Shown in pieces: positions 34,801-43,475 of a stretch of DNA of 64,000 bases. The translations under genes were made by a program, and so were the position numbers. The first letter of the stretch is position 1. Every line of letters starts with the position of its first letter. Under the pieces are notes generated by a model. The model was not told where the DNA came from and did no database searches. It worked only from the letters and a program-made list of their open reading frames with translations. The DNA comes from Panacagrimonas sp046594215 (GTDB taxonomy: Bacteria; Pseudomonadota; Gammaproteobacteria; Nevskiales; Nevskiaceae), in NCBI GenBank assembly GCA_046594215.1, contig JBKJPX010000103.1, positions 1-64,000 of the forward strand, given 5' to 3'.

Positions 34801-37612
34801 CGCCGACGGCCACACTTCGCGGGCCGTTGCCTCGCGCTACGTCGCCGGCAAGGACGACTGGTGGTTCGCGCAGGCCGACAACGATCGCATGGACCTCATC
34901 CCGGAACAGCGCGAGGTCGAGCCGGGCGCCACCGCGCGCCTGCAGGTGCGCATGCCGTTCCGCAAGGCCACCGCGCTGGTCACGGTGGAACGCGAGGGCG
35001 TGCTGCGCTCCTACGTCACCGAGATCTCCGGCAAGGAGCCCGTGATCGAGGTGCCGATCGATGGCGCCGACTCGCCCAACGTCTACGTCTCGGTGCTCGC
35101 GGTGCGAGGCCGCGTCAGCGATTTCCGGTCGCGCTTTTACGATTTCCTGCGCTGGCTGCACCTGGATCGCTGGTTCAGGCTCGACGGCGGCATGCCGACT
35201 GCGATGGTGGATCTCTCCAAGCCGGCGTACCGCCTGGGCATGGCGCGGATCGACGTGGGCTGGAGTGCGCACCGGCTCAAGGTGGAGGTCAAGCCCGGGG
35301 AAGCGTCATACAAGACGCGCGGCAAGGCCGTGGTGCAGGTGCAGGTCACGCCGGCGGCCGGTGGCGCGATGCCCGCCGACGCGGAGATCGCATTCAGCGC
35401 GGTCGACGAGGCCCTGCTCGACCTGCACGCGAACAACTCCGTTTACGTGCTCGAGCAGATGATGCAGCGGCGCGGCGTCTCGGTGCTCACCTCGACCGCG
35501 CAGATGCAGGTCGTCGGCAAGCGGCACTACGGGCGCAAGTCATTGCCGCCGGGAGGGGGTGGCGGACGCGGCGCGGTACGTGAACTGCTCGACAGCCTCC
35601 TGCTGTGGAAGGCGCGCGTGCCGCTCGACGCGCAGGGCCACGCCACGGTCGAGGTCCCGCTCAACGACGCGTTGAGCTCCTTCAAGCTGACCGCGGTCGC
35701 CAGCGTCGGCGCCGACCGCTTCGGCACGGGCAGCGCGAGCATCCGCACCACGCAGGACTTCCAGCTCATCTCGGGCGTGCCGCCGCTGGTGCGCGAGAAC
35801 GATCGCTACGAGGCGATCTTCACGGTGCGCAACACCACCCGGGAAGCGCGCGAGATCGAGGTCGAGGCCGAGGCCATCGCGACGGGTCTCAAGGAGCCGC
35901 TCGTGCACGCCTCGCAGAAGCTCAACGTGCCTGCCGGCGAGGCGCTGCCGGCGCGCTTCGAGCTGACCGCACCCTTCGACGTGTCCCAGGTGAGCTGGAC
36001 CGTGCGCGTCCAGGACAAAGCCGGCGAGCCGCTCGACGCCCTGAAGATCGTGCAGGAAGTCGTGCCGGCGTACCCGGTGCGCGTCTACCAGGCCACGCTC
36101 TCGCAGCTCGAAGGCTCCACCGAGATGCCGGTCGAACGGCCAGCGGATGCCATCGTGGGACGCGGCGGCGTGCGCGTGAACCTGCAGGCGTCGCTGACGG
36201 CCTCGCTGGATCCGGTGCGCGACTGGGCGCGGCTGTATCCGTACACCTGCTACGAGCAGGGCGCATCGAGAGCCGTCGTGCTCGAGGATCGCGCGATGTG
36301 GGACCAGCAGATGGCGCGGCTGTCTTCGTATCTCGATTCTGATGGCCTGGTGCGCTACTTCCCGTCGACGATGCTCGAAGGCAGCGATACGCTCACGGCC
36401 TACCTGCTCGCGATCGCGCAGGAAGCGGGCTGGCCCATCCCCGAGTCGGACCGCAATCTGATGATCGAAGGCCTCGCGGGCTTCCTCGAAGGACGCGTGG
36501 ACCGCGGCTCGCAGATCCGGATCGCCGACCAGACCGAGCGAAAGCTCGCGGCCATCGAGGCGCTGTCGCGCTACAAGCTCGCCAAGGCCGCGTGGGTCAC
36601 GTCGCTCACGATCGATCCGAACCTCTGGCACACCTCGGCCGTGATCGACTGGATCGGCATCCTGCAGCGCGTGAGCACGATCCCGGAGCGCGACCGCCTG
36701 CTCGAAGAGGCCAAGACCATCCTGCGATCGCGTCTGAACTTCCAGGGCACGACGATGGGCTTCTCGGCCGAGCAGGACGACGCGCTGTGGTGGCTCATGA
36801 TCTCGGCCGACGTCAACGCGAACCGCGCGATCCTCGCGCTGCTCGGCGACAGTGCCTGGCGCGAGGACCTGCCGCGCATGATGCGCGGCGCCATCGGTCG
36901 GCAGCACAAAGGCCACTGGAACATCACCACGGCCAACGCCTGGGGCGTGCTCGCGACGCGCAAGTTTGCCTCGGCCTTCGAGCGCGAGTCGGTGGGCGGC
37001 GTCACCACCGCGTCGCTCGGCGCCGCGCAGCAGCGCAAGGACTGGAAGGATCCGGCGAACGCGACGCTGGACCTCGCCTGGCCTGATGGCCCGGGCGTCC
37101 TCAAGCTCGCGCACGAGGGCACGGGCAAACCCTGGATCATCGTGCAGAGCCGCGCCGCGTTGCCGCTCAAGGAGCCGTTTTCCTCGGGCTATCGCATCAA
37201 GCGCACGGTGACGCCGGTCGAGCAGGCGGTGAAGGGCAAGTGGACGCGCGGTGACACCGCGCGCATCAAGCTCGAGATCGACGCGCAGTCGGACATGACC
37301 TGGGTCGTCGTCGAGGACCCGGTGCCCGGAGGCTCGACCATCCTTGGCGGTGGCCTGGGTCGCGACTCGCAACTGCTGGCCCAAGGCGAGGAACGAGAAG
37401 GCGAAGCCTGGCCCGCGTTCGAGGAACGGCGCTTCGATTTCTACCGCGCCTACTACGCGCTCGTACCCAAGGGCGGCTTCAGCCTCGAGTACACGGTGCG
37501 CTACAACAACGCGGGTCGCTTCGTGATGCCGTCGACGCGCGTGGAGGCGATGTACTCGCCCGAGATGCTCGGTGAATCGCCCAACGCGCCGATGCAGGTG
37601 GACGTGCCCTGA
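31844..37612 (+). CDS. Bacterial alpha-2-macroglobulin (YfhM-like)
   Basis: About 1922 residues, one of the longest genes here. A signal peptide (IALLLLLSLCATLADA) leads into MG domains; Ig-like macroglobulin repeats fill the first 1100 residues, and a thioester domain follows with PYTCYEQGAS. Cys1469 and Gln of CYEQ form the thioester that traps attacking proteases covalently. The signal lacks a proper lipobox, so the protein may be periplasmic rather than lipid-anchored as in E. coli. ATG 31844, preceded by AGGGG 6 nt away, was chosen over TTG 31811 and ATG 31817. It overlaps pbpC by one base; the pair is a conserved periplasmic defence and repair module. Confidence 0.93.
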   Translation: MQTNTAWRVDSRSTPTALRIALLLLLSLCATLADAATVSSFSPQGAARDVRQVTARFSEAVVKFGDPRLPDPFTVECAAKGKGRWADGRNWVYDFEADLAAGEACTFTLVEGLKTLTGESLSGKDEFSFATGGPAIRASMPYEGATIDENQVFALGLDAPVTDASVAKNAFCAIDGVEERIPLTVLTGKDREELLSKRRVLGYAYYSVLWKDGDSGDVQVTHDALKKAEKNVVVARCSRPLPNATTVKLVWGKGVATPSGLETVEDQVKGFRVRDAFTARFSCDRVNADAPCVPVLAMNLTFSAPVSREQAEKIRLVGKETRKPNLGSGEDRFVESVSFDPPFPTVAQFQVQLPADVRDDAGRAIENRGSYPLAVATDEAPPLAKFNGEFGILERSEGGVLPITIRDLEDKPSGLKIGGQSKRIDTEAGILDWMKRVRVAMNSRWEDSKFIQPGIDSVFAGEEGTPFDLPKREGGKAFEVIGIPLGEPGFHVVEIASPRLGAALLGDDRPRYVATTALVTNLAVHFKWGKEGSLVFVSTLDGAKPVVDAVIHVVDGCDGKPIWEGRTGTDGAVRIDSGLPTPKAWSSCSNEDSHPVMVSARKDDDLSFTISDWNQGITPSDFNLESGLWESSQVAHTVLDRSLFRAGETVSMKHFWREHTAKGLAVPEARPTALVIEHEGSGSSVTLPLNFDANGVAESQWAIPKEARLGEYQLRFTGKDIAQTSGSFRVEQYRIPQMRAVITPPAEPAVAVKALPLDLYVGYFSGGAAAKLPVKLRTQVRPRAVTFQSYDSFSFGGTPLKAGIVEGGEGGYFPDDESGADDAARPLPAQTLPLTLDANGSARTTIADLPASAEAQEVFSELEYPDANGELTSVRATTPLWPAKLVVGLSGDDWSGKSDELKFQAVVLDLKGRPLASQRVTVQLWSKITHSYRKRLVGGFYAYSHSEETIKLDAACREKTDAQGLIRCKVAPRASGQVLLEALAQDADGHTSRAVASRYVAGKDDWWFAQADNDRMDLIPEQREVEPGATARLQVRMPFRKATALVTVEREGVLRSYVTEISGKEPVIEVPIDGADSPNVYVSVLAVRGRVSDFRSRFYDFLRWLHLDRWFRLDGGMPTAMVDLSKPAYRLGMARIDVGWSAHRLKVEVKPGEASYKTRGKAVVQVQVTPAAGGAMPADAEIAFSAVDEALLDLHANNSVYVLEQMMQRRGVSVLTSTAQMQVVGKRHYGRKSLPPGGGGGRGAVRELLDSLLLWKARVPLDAQGHATVEVPLNDALSSFKLTAVASVGADRFGTGSASIRTTQDFQLISGVPPLVRENDRYEAIFTVRNTTREAREIEVEAEAIATGLKEPLVHASQKLNVPAGEALPARFELTAPFDVSQVSWTVRVQDKAGEPLDALKIVQEVVPAYPVRVYQATLSQLEGSTEMPVERPADAIVGRGGVRVNLQASLTASLDPVRDWARLYPYTCYEQGASRAVVLEDRAMWDQQMARLSSYLDSDGLVRYFPSTMLEGSDTLTAYLLAIAQEAGWPIPESDRNLMIEGLAGFLEGRVDRGSQIRIADQTERKLAAIEALSRYKLAKAAWVTSLTIDPNLWHTSAVIDWIGILQRVSTIPERDRLLEEAKTILRSRLNFQGTTMGFSAEQDDALWWLMISADVNANRAILALLGDSAWREDLPRMMRGAIGRQHKGHWNITTANAWGVLATRKFASAFERESVGGVTTASLGAAQQRKDWKDPANATLDLAWPDGPGVLKLAHEGTGKPWIIVQSRAALPLKEPFSSGYRIKRTVTPVEQAVKGKWTRGDTARIKLEIDAQSDMTWVVVEDPVPGGSTILGGGLGRDSQLLAQGEEREGEAWPAFEERRFDFYRAYYALVPKGGFSLEYTVRYNNAGRFVMPSTRVEAMYSPEMLGESPNAPMQVDVP

Positions 37613-39759
37613 TGCCCAACCGCCGGGCCATCGGAGTCGGTGCCGCGGCGACGTTGCTGCTCGTCGTCGTCGTGGCCGCTGCGTGGCTCGTGCAGTCAAC
37701 GAAGGCGCCGGCGATGCCCGCGCTCGAAGATGTGAAGGCCCGCTACTTGAGTTCGGAATCGGTGCTGCTGGACCGCGAGGGCAGGGAGGTACAGCGTCTG
37801 CGCGTGGACTTCCAGTCGCGCCGGCTCGACTGGACGCCGCTGGCGCAGGTCTCGCCTGCGCTTCCGGCGGCCGTGATCGCGGCCGAAGACCGGCGTTTCC
37901 GACAGCACCAGGGCGTGGACCTGCTGGCCGCACTTGGCGCCGCGCGCGATCGCATGCAGGGCACCGCGCGGCGCGGCGCGAGCACGCTGGAGATGCAGCT
38001 CGTTTCGCTGATCGATCCGACCCTGCGTGCGAAGTCGGGCCGGCGCAGCCTGCGCGAGAAGATCCGGCAGATGCGCGCGGCCCACGCGCTCGCGAGAGCC
38101 TGGTCCAAGGAGGAGACGCTCGAGGCCTACCTGAACCTCGCGGGTTTTCGCGGCGAGAGCGAGGGGGTCGCCGCGGCCTCGCAGGCCTTGTTCGGCAAGA
38201 CGCCTTCGGGCCTGACGGCGGACGAGTCGCGCGTCCTCGCGGCGCTGCTGCCGGCGCCGCGCGCCGCATCGGAGCAGGTGGCGCGACGGGCCTGCGCCGC
38301 GGCGGCCCTGCAGAGCGCGCCCTGCGATGCGCTGCGCGTCGTCGCGTTCGCCGCGTTGGACAACAAGCGGCCGGCGCACGCCGGCGCGGGACTTGCCCCG
38401 CAGCTCGCGCGCCGCCTGTTGCGCGCGCCCGGCGAGCGCGTGCGCAGCACGCTCGACCTGCGCGTGCAGACCCTCGCGCTGCGTGCGCTCGAGTCGCAGC
38501 TTCGGCGCCTCGACGCGCTGCAGGTTCGCGACGGCGCGGTCGTGGTCGTCGACAACCGCAGCGGCGACGTCCTCGCCTACGTGGGCTCGGCGGGGCCCGC
38601 GAGCCGCGCCGCGCAGGTCGACGGTGCGCGCGCCCAGCGCCAGGCCGGCTCCACGCTCAAGCCCTTCCTGTACGCGCTGGCGATCGAACGGGGATGGCTC
38701 ACGGCGGCCTCGCTACTCGACGACGCGCCGGTCGCGCTCGAGGCCGGTCCCGGCCTGTACCTGCCGCAGAACTACGAGCACGACTTCAAGGGCCTGGTCA
38801 GCGTGCGCACCGCGCTGGCGGGCTCCTTGAACATCCCCGCGGTCCGCACGCTGATCATCGCGGGCGTCGAGCCCTTTCGCGAACGCCTGAACCAGCTCGG
38901 CTACGTCGGCGGGCTCACGGAGTCGGGCGAGTACTACGGTTATTCGCTGGCGCTGGGTTCGGCGGAGGTCAGCCTGCTCGAGCAGGCCAACGCCTACCGC
39001 ACGCTCGCCAACGGGGGACGCTACTCGCCGCTTCACCTGGTGCCCGACGAGCCGGTGGCGGTGGACCGTCGCGTGATCGCCGCCGGCGCGGCGTGGATCG
39101 TCTCCGACATCCTGTCGGACCGCGCCGCGCGCGCCGTGACCTTCGACTTCGACGGCCCGCTGTCGACGCCGTACTGGTCCGCGGTCAAGACCGGCACCAG
39201 CAAGGACCTGCGCGACAACTGGTGCATCGGCTACACGGCGCGCTACACGGTGGCGGTCTGGGTCGGCAATTTCGAGGGCGACCCGATGCACACGGTTTCG
39301 GGCATCACCGGCGCGGCGCCCGCCTGGCGGGAGATCCTGGACGCGCTGGAGCGGGGCGCCGCGCCGGCCCCTCGGACCCCGCCGGGCGACGTGACCCGGT
39401 CCCGCGTGCGCTTCACGGCGAAGACCGAAGGTGACCGCGACGAGTGGTTCCTGGCCGGTACGCAGGTCGCCGAGATCACGCCGGCCGTGCGTTCGGCCCC
39501 GCGCGCAAGACTGGCCTCGCCTGCGAACGGCAGCCTGATCGCGCTGGACCCCGATATCCCCCTGGACCGCCAGCACGTGCTGGTGCGGGCGGAGCCGGCC
39601 TCGGGCCGGCTGCACCTGCGCCTCAACCACCAGGACCTGGGATCGGCCGCGCAGCCCCGTTTCTGGACGCCGCTGCCGGGCGATCACCTGCTGGAATTGA
39701 TCGACGCCGATGGGCATGCGCTGGACAGCGTCAGCTTCACCGTCCGGCCACCGGCCTGA
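37612..39759 (+). CDS. pbpC: Penicillin-binding protein 1C
   Basis: 715 residues. An N-terminal membrane anchor (AATLLLVVVVAAAWLV); a transglycosylase (GT51) domain with AAEDRRFRQHQGVD and RRGASTLEMQLV; a transpeptidase domain with SxxK (QAGSTLKPF, Ser347), SxN (GSLNIP) and KTG (VKTGTSKD); and a C-terminal BiPBP_C domain. It would polymerise peptidoglycan in the periplasm. Its start overlaps the macroglobulin stop (TGATG). The proposed partnership is macroglobulin trapping proteases at wall breaches while PbpC repairs the wall (known association; mechanism inferred). Confidence 0.95.
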   Translation: MPNRRAIGVGAAATLLLVVVVAAAWLVQSTKAPAMPALEDVKARYLSSESVLLDREGREVQRLRVDFQSRRLDWTPLAQVSPALPAAVIAAEDRRFRQHQGVDLLAALGAARDRMQGTARRGASTLEMQLVSLIDPTLRAKSGRRSLREKIRQMRAAHALARAWSKEETLEAYLNLAGFRGESEGVAAASQALFGKTPSGLTADESRVLAALLPAPRAASEQVARRACAAAALQSAPCDALRVVAFAALDNKRPAHAGAGLAPQLARRLLRAPGERVRSTLDLRVQTLALRALESQLRRLDALQVRDGAVVVVDNRSGDVLAYVGSAGPASRAAQVDGARAQRQAGSTLKPFLYALAIERGWLTAASLLDDAPVALEAGPGLYLPQNYEHDFKGLVSVRTALAGSLNIPAVRTLIIAGVEPFRERLNQLGYVGGLTESGEYYGYSLALGSAEVSLLEQANAYRTLANGGRYSPLHLVPDEPVAVDRRVIAAGAAWIVSDILSDRAARAVTFDFDGPLSTPYWSAVKTGTSKDLRDNWCIGYTARYTVAVWVGNFEGDPMHTVSGITGAAPAWREILDALERGAAPAPRTPPGDVTRSRVRFTAKTEGDRDEWFLAGTQVAEITPAVRSAPRARLASPANGSLIALDPDIPLDRQHVLVRAEPASGRLHLRLNHQDLGSAAQPRFWTPLPGDHLLELIDADGHALDSVSFTVRPPA

Positions 39760-39890
39760 GCCGCAGACCTAGCGTTCGCACTCACTTGAGTTTGCAACCA
39801 ACCCGGTGGACGCAGGTCCCAGCTTCAGCCCACTCCAGCGAGTAGGTTGCGCAGACCCGCAAACAGTGTTTTTCTGGTGTCTGAGGCACT

Positions 39891-39906
39891 GCCGCATGCA
39901 TGCGGC
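39891..39906. promoter_or_regulatory. Perfect 16-bp palindrome upstream of the aldehyde dehydrogenase
   Basis: GCCGCATGCATGCGGC is identical on both strands and lies about 54 nt before the aldehyde dehydrogenase start, in a 200-bp gap. The size and symmetry suit a dimeric repressor operator (TetR/MarR-like) or a short hairpin. No regulator gene is adjacent. Confidence 0.4.
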
Positions 39907-39959
39907 GGGCTGCGTTTCGATAAACGCCGACCGCGTCGGCACACGAGGAGATCAACAAG

Positions 39960-41486
39960 ATGGACGGAGATCGTGGTCTGACGGCATTGCTGCCGTCTGT
40001 GAAGGAATTCATCGGCACGCCGCGCAAGGTGCTCATCAACGGCAAGTGGGTGCCGGCGAAGAGCGGCAAGACCTTCGAGGTGTTCAACCCGGCAACGGGC
40101 CAGGTGATCGGTCACGCCGCCGCCTGCGAGAAGGCCGACGTGGACGAGGCCGTGAAGGCCGCACGCGCTGCCTTCGATACGGGCCCGTGGACCAAGATGA
40201 CGCCGTCCGAGCGCGGCCGGATCATCTGGAAGGTGGGCGACCTGATCCTCAAGTACACCGAGGAGCTCGCGCAGCTCGAGGCCATCGACAACGGCAAGCC
40301 GATCTCGATCGCGCGCGCCGCCGACGTCGTTCTCGCCGCCGACATCTTCCATTACATGGCCGGCTGGGCGACCAAGATCGAAGGCAACAGCCTGTCGCTC
40401 TCGGTCCCTTATACCCCGGGCGTCGAGTACCAGGCCTTCACGCGCAAGGAACCGGTCGGCGTCGTCGCGCAGATCATCCCCTGGAACTTCCCGCTGCTGA
40501 TGGCCGCGTGGAAGCTCGCGCCGGTGCTGGCCTCGGGTTGCGTCGTCGTGATGAAGCTCGCCGAAGAGACCCCGATGTCCGGCCTGAAGCTCGCCGAGAT
40601 CATGCAGGAGGCGGGTGTTCCCGACGGCGTGGTGAACATGCTCACGGGCTTCGGTGAAACCTGTGGCGCGCCGCTGGCGGCTCACCCGCACGTCGACAAG
40701 GTGGCGTTCACGGGCTCGACGGAAGTCGGCAAGCTGATCGTGAAGGCTGCTTCGAACGATCTGAAGAAGGTCACGCTGGAGCTGGGCGGCAAGTCGCCGA
40801 ACATCATCCTCGACGACGCGGATCTCGACATCGCCATCCCGGGCGCCGCGATGGGCATCTTCTTCAACCACGGCCAGGCCTGCTGTGCGGGTTCGCGCCT
40901 GTTCGTGCAGGAAAAGATCTTCGACAAGGTCGTGGCCGGCATCGCCGAGATCGGCAAGAAGATCAAGCTTGGACCGGGCCTTGACCCGACCACCGAGATG
41001 GGTCCGATGGTGTCGCAGACGCAGTACGAGCGCGTGTCGGGCTTCCTGACCTCGGGCAACGAGCAGGGCGCCAAGGCGTTGTGCGGCGGCAAGCCGGTGT
41101 CGGGCAAGGGCTACTTCATCGAGCCGACGGTTCTCGTGAACACGAACGACCAGATGAAGGTCGTTCAGGAGGAGATCTTCGGACCCGTCCTGACGGCGAT
41201 GCCGTTCAAGAACGTCGATGAGGAACTCATCCGTCGTGCGAACGACAGCCTGTACGGCCTGGCCGGCGGCGTGTTCAGCACCAACATCGGCAAGGCGCAC
41301 AAGATTGCCAACCGTCTGAAGGCCGGCACGGTCTGGGTCAACTGCTACAACATCTTCGACGCTTCGATGCCCTTCGGTGGCTACAAGCAGTCGGGCTGGG
41401 GTCGCGAGATGGGTGCCGAGGTGTTGAAGAACTACCTCGAGACCAAGTCGGTCTGCGTGGCGCTTGGCGGCGCGATCGGGAAGTAA
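39960..41486 (+). CDS. NAD-dependent aldehyde dehydrogenase (phenylacetaldehyde dehydrogenase-like)
   Basis: 508 residues. It oxidises an aldehyde to the acid with NAD(P). The catalytic Cys308 lies in FNHGQACCAGSR, the general-base Glu in LELGGKSPN, the NAD-binding glycines in FTGSTEVGK, and IIPWNFPLLM marks the cofactor-binding start. It resembles class 1/2 (PadA/betaine-type) enzymes. A T-rich terminator follows. It stands alone between pbpC and an esterase, so its pathway is not fixed by context; it may serve the catabolic genes further right. Confidence 0.9.
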   Translation: MDGDRGLTALLPSVKEFIGTPRKVLINGKWVPAKSGKTFEVFNPATGQVIGHAAACEKADVDEAVKAARAAFDTGPWTKMTPSERGRIIWKVGDLILKYTEELAQLEAIDNGKPISIARAADVVLAADIFHYMAGWATKIEGNSLSLSVPYTPGVEYQAFTRKEPVGVVAQIIPWNFPLLMAAWKLAPVLASGCVVVMKLAEETPMSGLKLAEIMQEAGVPDGVVNMLTGFGETCGAPLAAHPHVDKVAFTGSTEVGKLIVKAASNDLKKVTLELGGKSPNIILDDADLDIAIPGAAMGIFFNHGQACCAGSRLFVQEKIFDKVVAGIAEIGKKIKLGPGLDPTTEMGPMVSQTQYERVSGFLTSGNEQGAKALCGGKPVSGKGYFIEPTVLVNTNDQMKVVQEEIFGPVLTAMPFKNVDEELIRRANDSLYGLAGGVFSTNIGKAHKIANRLKAGTVWVNCYNIFDASMPFGGYKQSGWGREMGAEVLKNYLETKSVCVALGGAIGK

Positions 41487-41516
41487 GCAGCAACACACTG
41501 CGATGCGTTGCACGAG

Positions 41517-41545
41517 AAGGCCGCTCCGAAAGGGGCGGCCTTTTT
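41517..41545 (+). terminator. Rho-independent terminator after the aldehyde dehydrogenase
   Basis: AAGGCCGCTCC (41517-41527) pairs with GGGGCGGCCTT (41532-41542) around a GAAA tetraloop, with one G-T wobble, followed by TTT. It lies 30 nt after the stop codon. Confidence 0.88.
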
Positions 41546-41685
41546 CGTGGGCGCAGCGCAACCGTGGTCTGGACGCAGCCCGGGCTACGCGGCCGTGTGA
41601 CCCGGGGTTCCTCCGAAGCAGGTAGGCGCAACGACTCGCTGGGCCCCACACTCGCGCCCTGGAAATTCACACGCACCGGGGCAGC

Positions 41686-42636
41686 TTGAGCATTCATCAA
41701 AAACAGATCGCGATCAGCCTGCGCTCGCGCATCTTCACCACGCTGTTCCGCTGGTTCCTGAAGCCGATGCTGCGCCGGATGATCCACGGCAGCTTCGAGA
41801 GCATCGCGCGCCAGCAGCTTCGGCTCGCCGGCATGCCCTGCCGCGACACCGCGGGACTCGAACAGGGCTATCGCATCATTAATCGCGTGCCCGGCCAGAC
41901 CGTCGGCAACTTCGAGGACCGCAGCAAGCCGGTGTTGCTGTGGTTGCACGGCGGCGCCTTCATCCTCCCCGCGGTACCCATGGTGCACCTGCGCCTGCTG
42001 GCGCTGCTGTGCAAGGAACTCGACGCGATCGGCTTCCTGCCGGATTACCGCCTCGCGCCATTCAACAAGTTTCCCGCCGCGCTCGATGACTGCGAGCGCG
42101 CCTACGCGGGCCTGATCGACCTGGGATTCGATCCGGCGCGCATCGCCATCGGTGGCGACTCGGCGGGCGGAAATCTATTGCTCGGCGTGCTGCAGCGCGC
42201 GCGACGCAAGGGCATCCCGATGCCGGCCTGCGTGCTGCCGGTATCGCCGGCCACGGAACTGGGCCGCATCCAGGGTCCGCCATCGCGCTACCTGCAGCGC
42301 AAGCGTGACGCGATCCTGCCGATCACCGCCCTGCAGCGCGTCGACGATCTCTACGCGGGCAACTGGGATGCTTCCGATCCCGAGCTCTCTCCGCTGTACG
42401 CCGACTACCGCGGCTTCCCGCCGATGTACTTTCTTGTGGGCGCCGAGGAAGTGTTGTCCGACGATTCGGTGATGGCGGCGCAGCAGGCGGAAGCCGCAGG
42501 GGTCGAGGTGCGCTGCGACGTCTGGCCGGTGTTGCCGCACGCCTTCCCCCTGTTCGAAAAAGTGTTCGCGGAAACGGCGGTCGCACGCGCCGACATGGTC
42601 GAGTTTCTCGCGCGCCATCTGCGTCGCGGGGCCTGA
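41686..42636 (+). CDS. Alpha/beta hydrolase, HSL-type esterase
   Basis: 316 residues. The oxyanion-hole motif LLWLHGGAF, the nucleophile motif IGGDSAGGN, the later Asp and the C-terminal His in LPHAFPLF form the hormone-sensitive-lipase (family IV) signature. It would hydrolyse short acyl or alkyl esters in the cytoplasm. The start is a TTG at 41686 (MSIHQKQIAIS); no better start gives the same N-terminus, and a later Met would lose the basic helix RWFLKPMLRRM. Its stop overlaps rlmA by one base (TGATG), so translation is coupled. It could cleave esters made by the Baeyer-Villiger enzyme elsewhere in the window, but nothing links them directly. Confidence 0.85.
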   Translation: MSIHQKQIAISLRSRIFTTLFRWFLKPMLRRMIHGSFESIARQQLRLAGMPCRDTAGLEQGYRIINRVPGQTVGNFEDRSKPVLLWLHGGAFILPAVPMVHLRLLALLCKELDAIGFLPDYRLAPFNKFPAALDDCERAYAGLIDLGFDPARIAIGGDSAGGNLLLGVLQRARRKGIPMPACVLPVSPATELGRIQGPPSRYLQRKRDAILPITALQRVDDLYAGNWDASDPELSPLYADYRGFPPMYFLVGAEEVLSDDSVMAAQQAEAAGVEVRCDVWPVLPHAFPLFEKVFAETAVARADMVEFLARHLRRGA

Positions 42637-43475
42637 TGGCGGCGGGATTCGTCGTCTGCCCGCTGTGCGCGAGCGTGTTCGAACACGGCGCGCAGACCTG
42701 GACCTGTGCGCAGGGACACGGCTTCGACGTGGCCCGCGAAGGCTACGTGAACCTGCTGCCAGCGCAGCACAAGCACAGCCGCGAGCCGGGCGATCGGCCC
42801 GAGTCGCTGCAGGCGCGTCGCGCCTTCCTGGGCGCCGGCCACTACGCGCCGCTACGCGACGCCATGGTCGAGATGCTCGCGCCCATGCAGCCCGCGACGC
42901 TGCTCGATATCGGCTGCGGCGAGGGCTACTACACCGGCGCGATGGCGACGCGAGCGGTGCAGACCGTGGGCCTGGACATCGCCAAGCCCGCGATTCGGCT
43001 CGCTGCCAAGCGCTTTCGCGACGTGACCTGGATCGTCGGCAGCGGCGCGCGACTGCCGATCGCGAGCGAATCCATCGACGTGATCTGCACGCTGTTCACG
43101 CCGCTGCACGAAGCCGAGATGGCGCGCGTGCTGCGGCCGGGTGGACGGGTACTGCTGGTGACGCCGGATGCGGCGCACCTGCACGCACTGCGCGCCGCGC
43201 TGTTCGACGTGGTCGAGCCGCACGAGCCGGACAAGTTCCTGGCGGGCTTCGAGCCCCTGTTCGGACTGTCGGCGAAGCGCGCGCTGCGCTACGCGCTGGA
43301 CCTGTCGCCGCAGGACTTGAAGCTGCTGCTGACGATGACGCCCTATGCCTGGAAAGCGCGTCCGGAGCGACGGGTCGAACTCGAGGCCCGCAGCGGGCTC
43401 GCCACCGAGGCCGCGTTCTCGATCCTGCAGTTCACGAAGCGGCCGTCAGCGTCGTCGACAGCGCCTTCGCGATGA
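42636..43475 (+). CDS. rlmA: 23S rRNA (guanine-745-N1)-methyltransferase RlmA-like
   Basis: 279 residues. An N-terminal zinc finger is formed by Cys8, Cys11, Cys24 and His28 (CPLC...C...H), followed by FDVAREGYVNLLPAQHKHS and PGD, the RlmA signature, then a class I SAM-binding domain (LLDIGCGEGYYTGA) and FTPLHEAEMARVLRPGG. It methylates G745 of 23S rRNA in E. coli (family knowledge). Its last 44 nt overlap the 3' end of the convergent radical SAM gene. Confidence 0.9.
   Translation: MAAGFVVCPLCASVFEHGAQTWTCAQGHGFDVAREGYVNLLPAQHKHSREPGDRPESLQARRAFLGAGHYAPLRDAMVEMLAPMQPATLLDIGCGEGYYTGAMATRAVQTVGLDIAKPAIRLAAKRFRDVTWIVGSGARLPIASESIDVICTLFTPLHEAEMARVLRPGGRVLLVTPDAAHLHALRAALFDVVEPHEPDKFLAGFEPLFGLSAKRALRYALDLSPQDLKLLLTMTPYAWKARPERRVELEARSGLATEAAFSILQFTKRPSASSTAPSR

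Noticed and set aside
35540..38269. Minus-strand frame of about 909 codons opposite the macroglobulin and pbpC genes
   Set aside because: Antisense shadow with low-complexity Arg/Ala/Pro composition; the plus-strand genes have clear domains.
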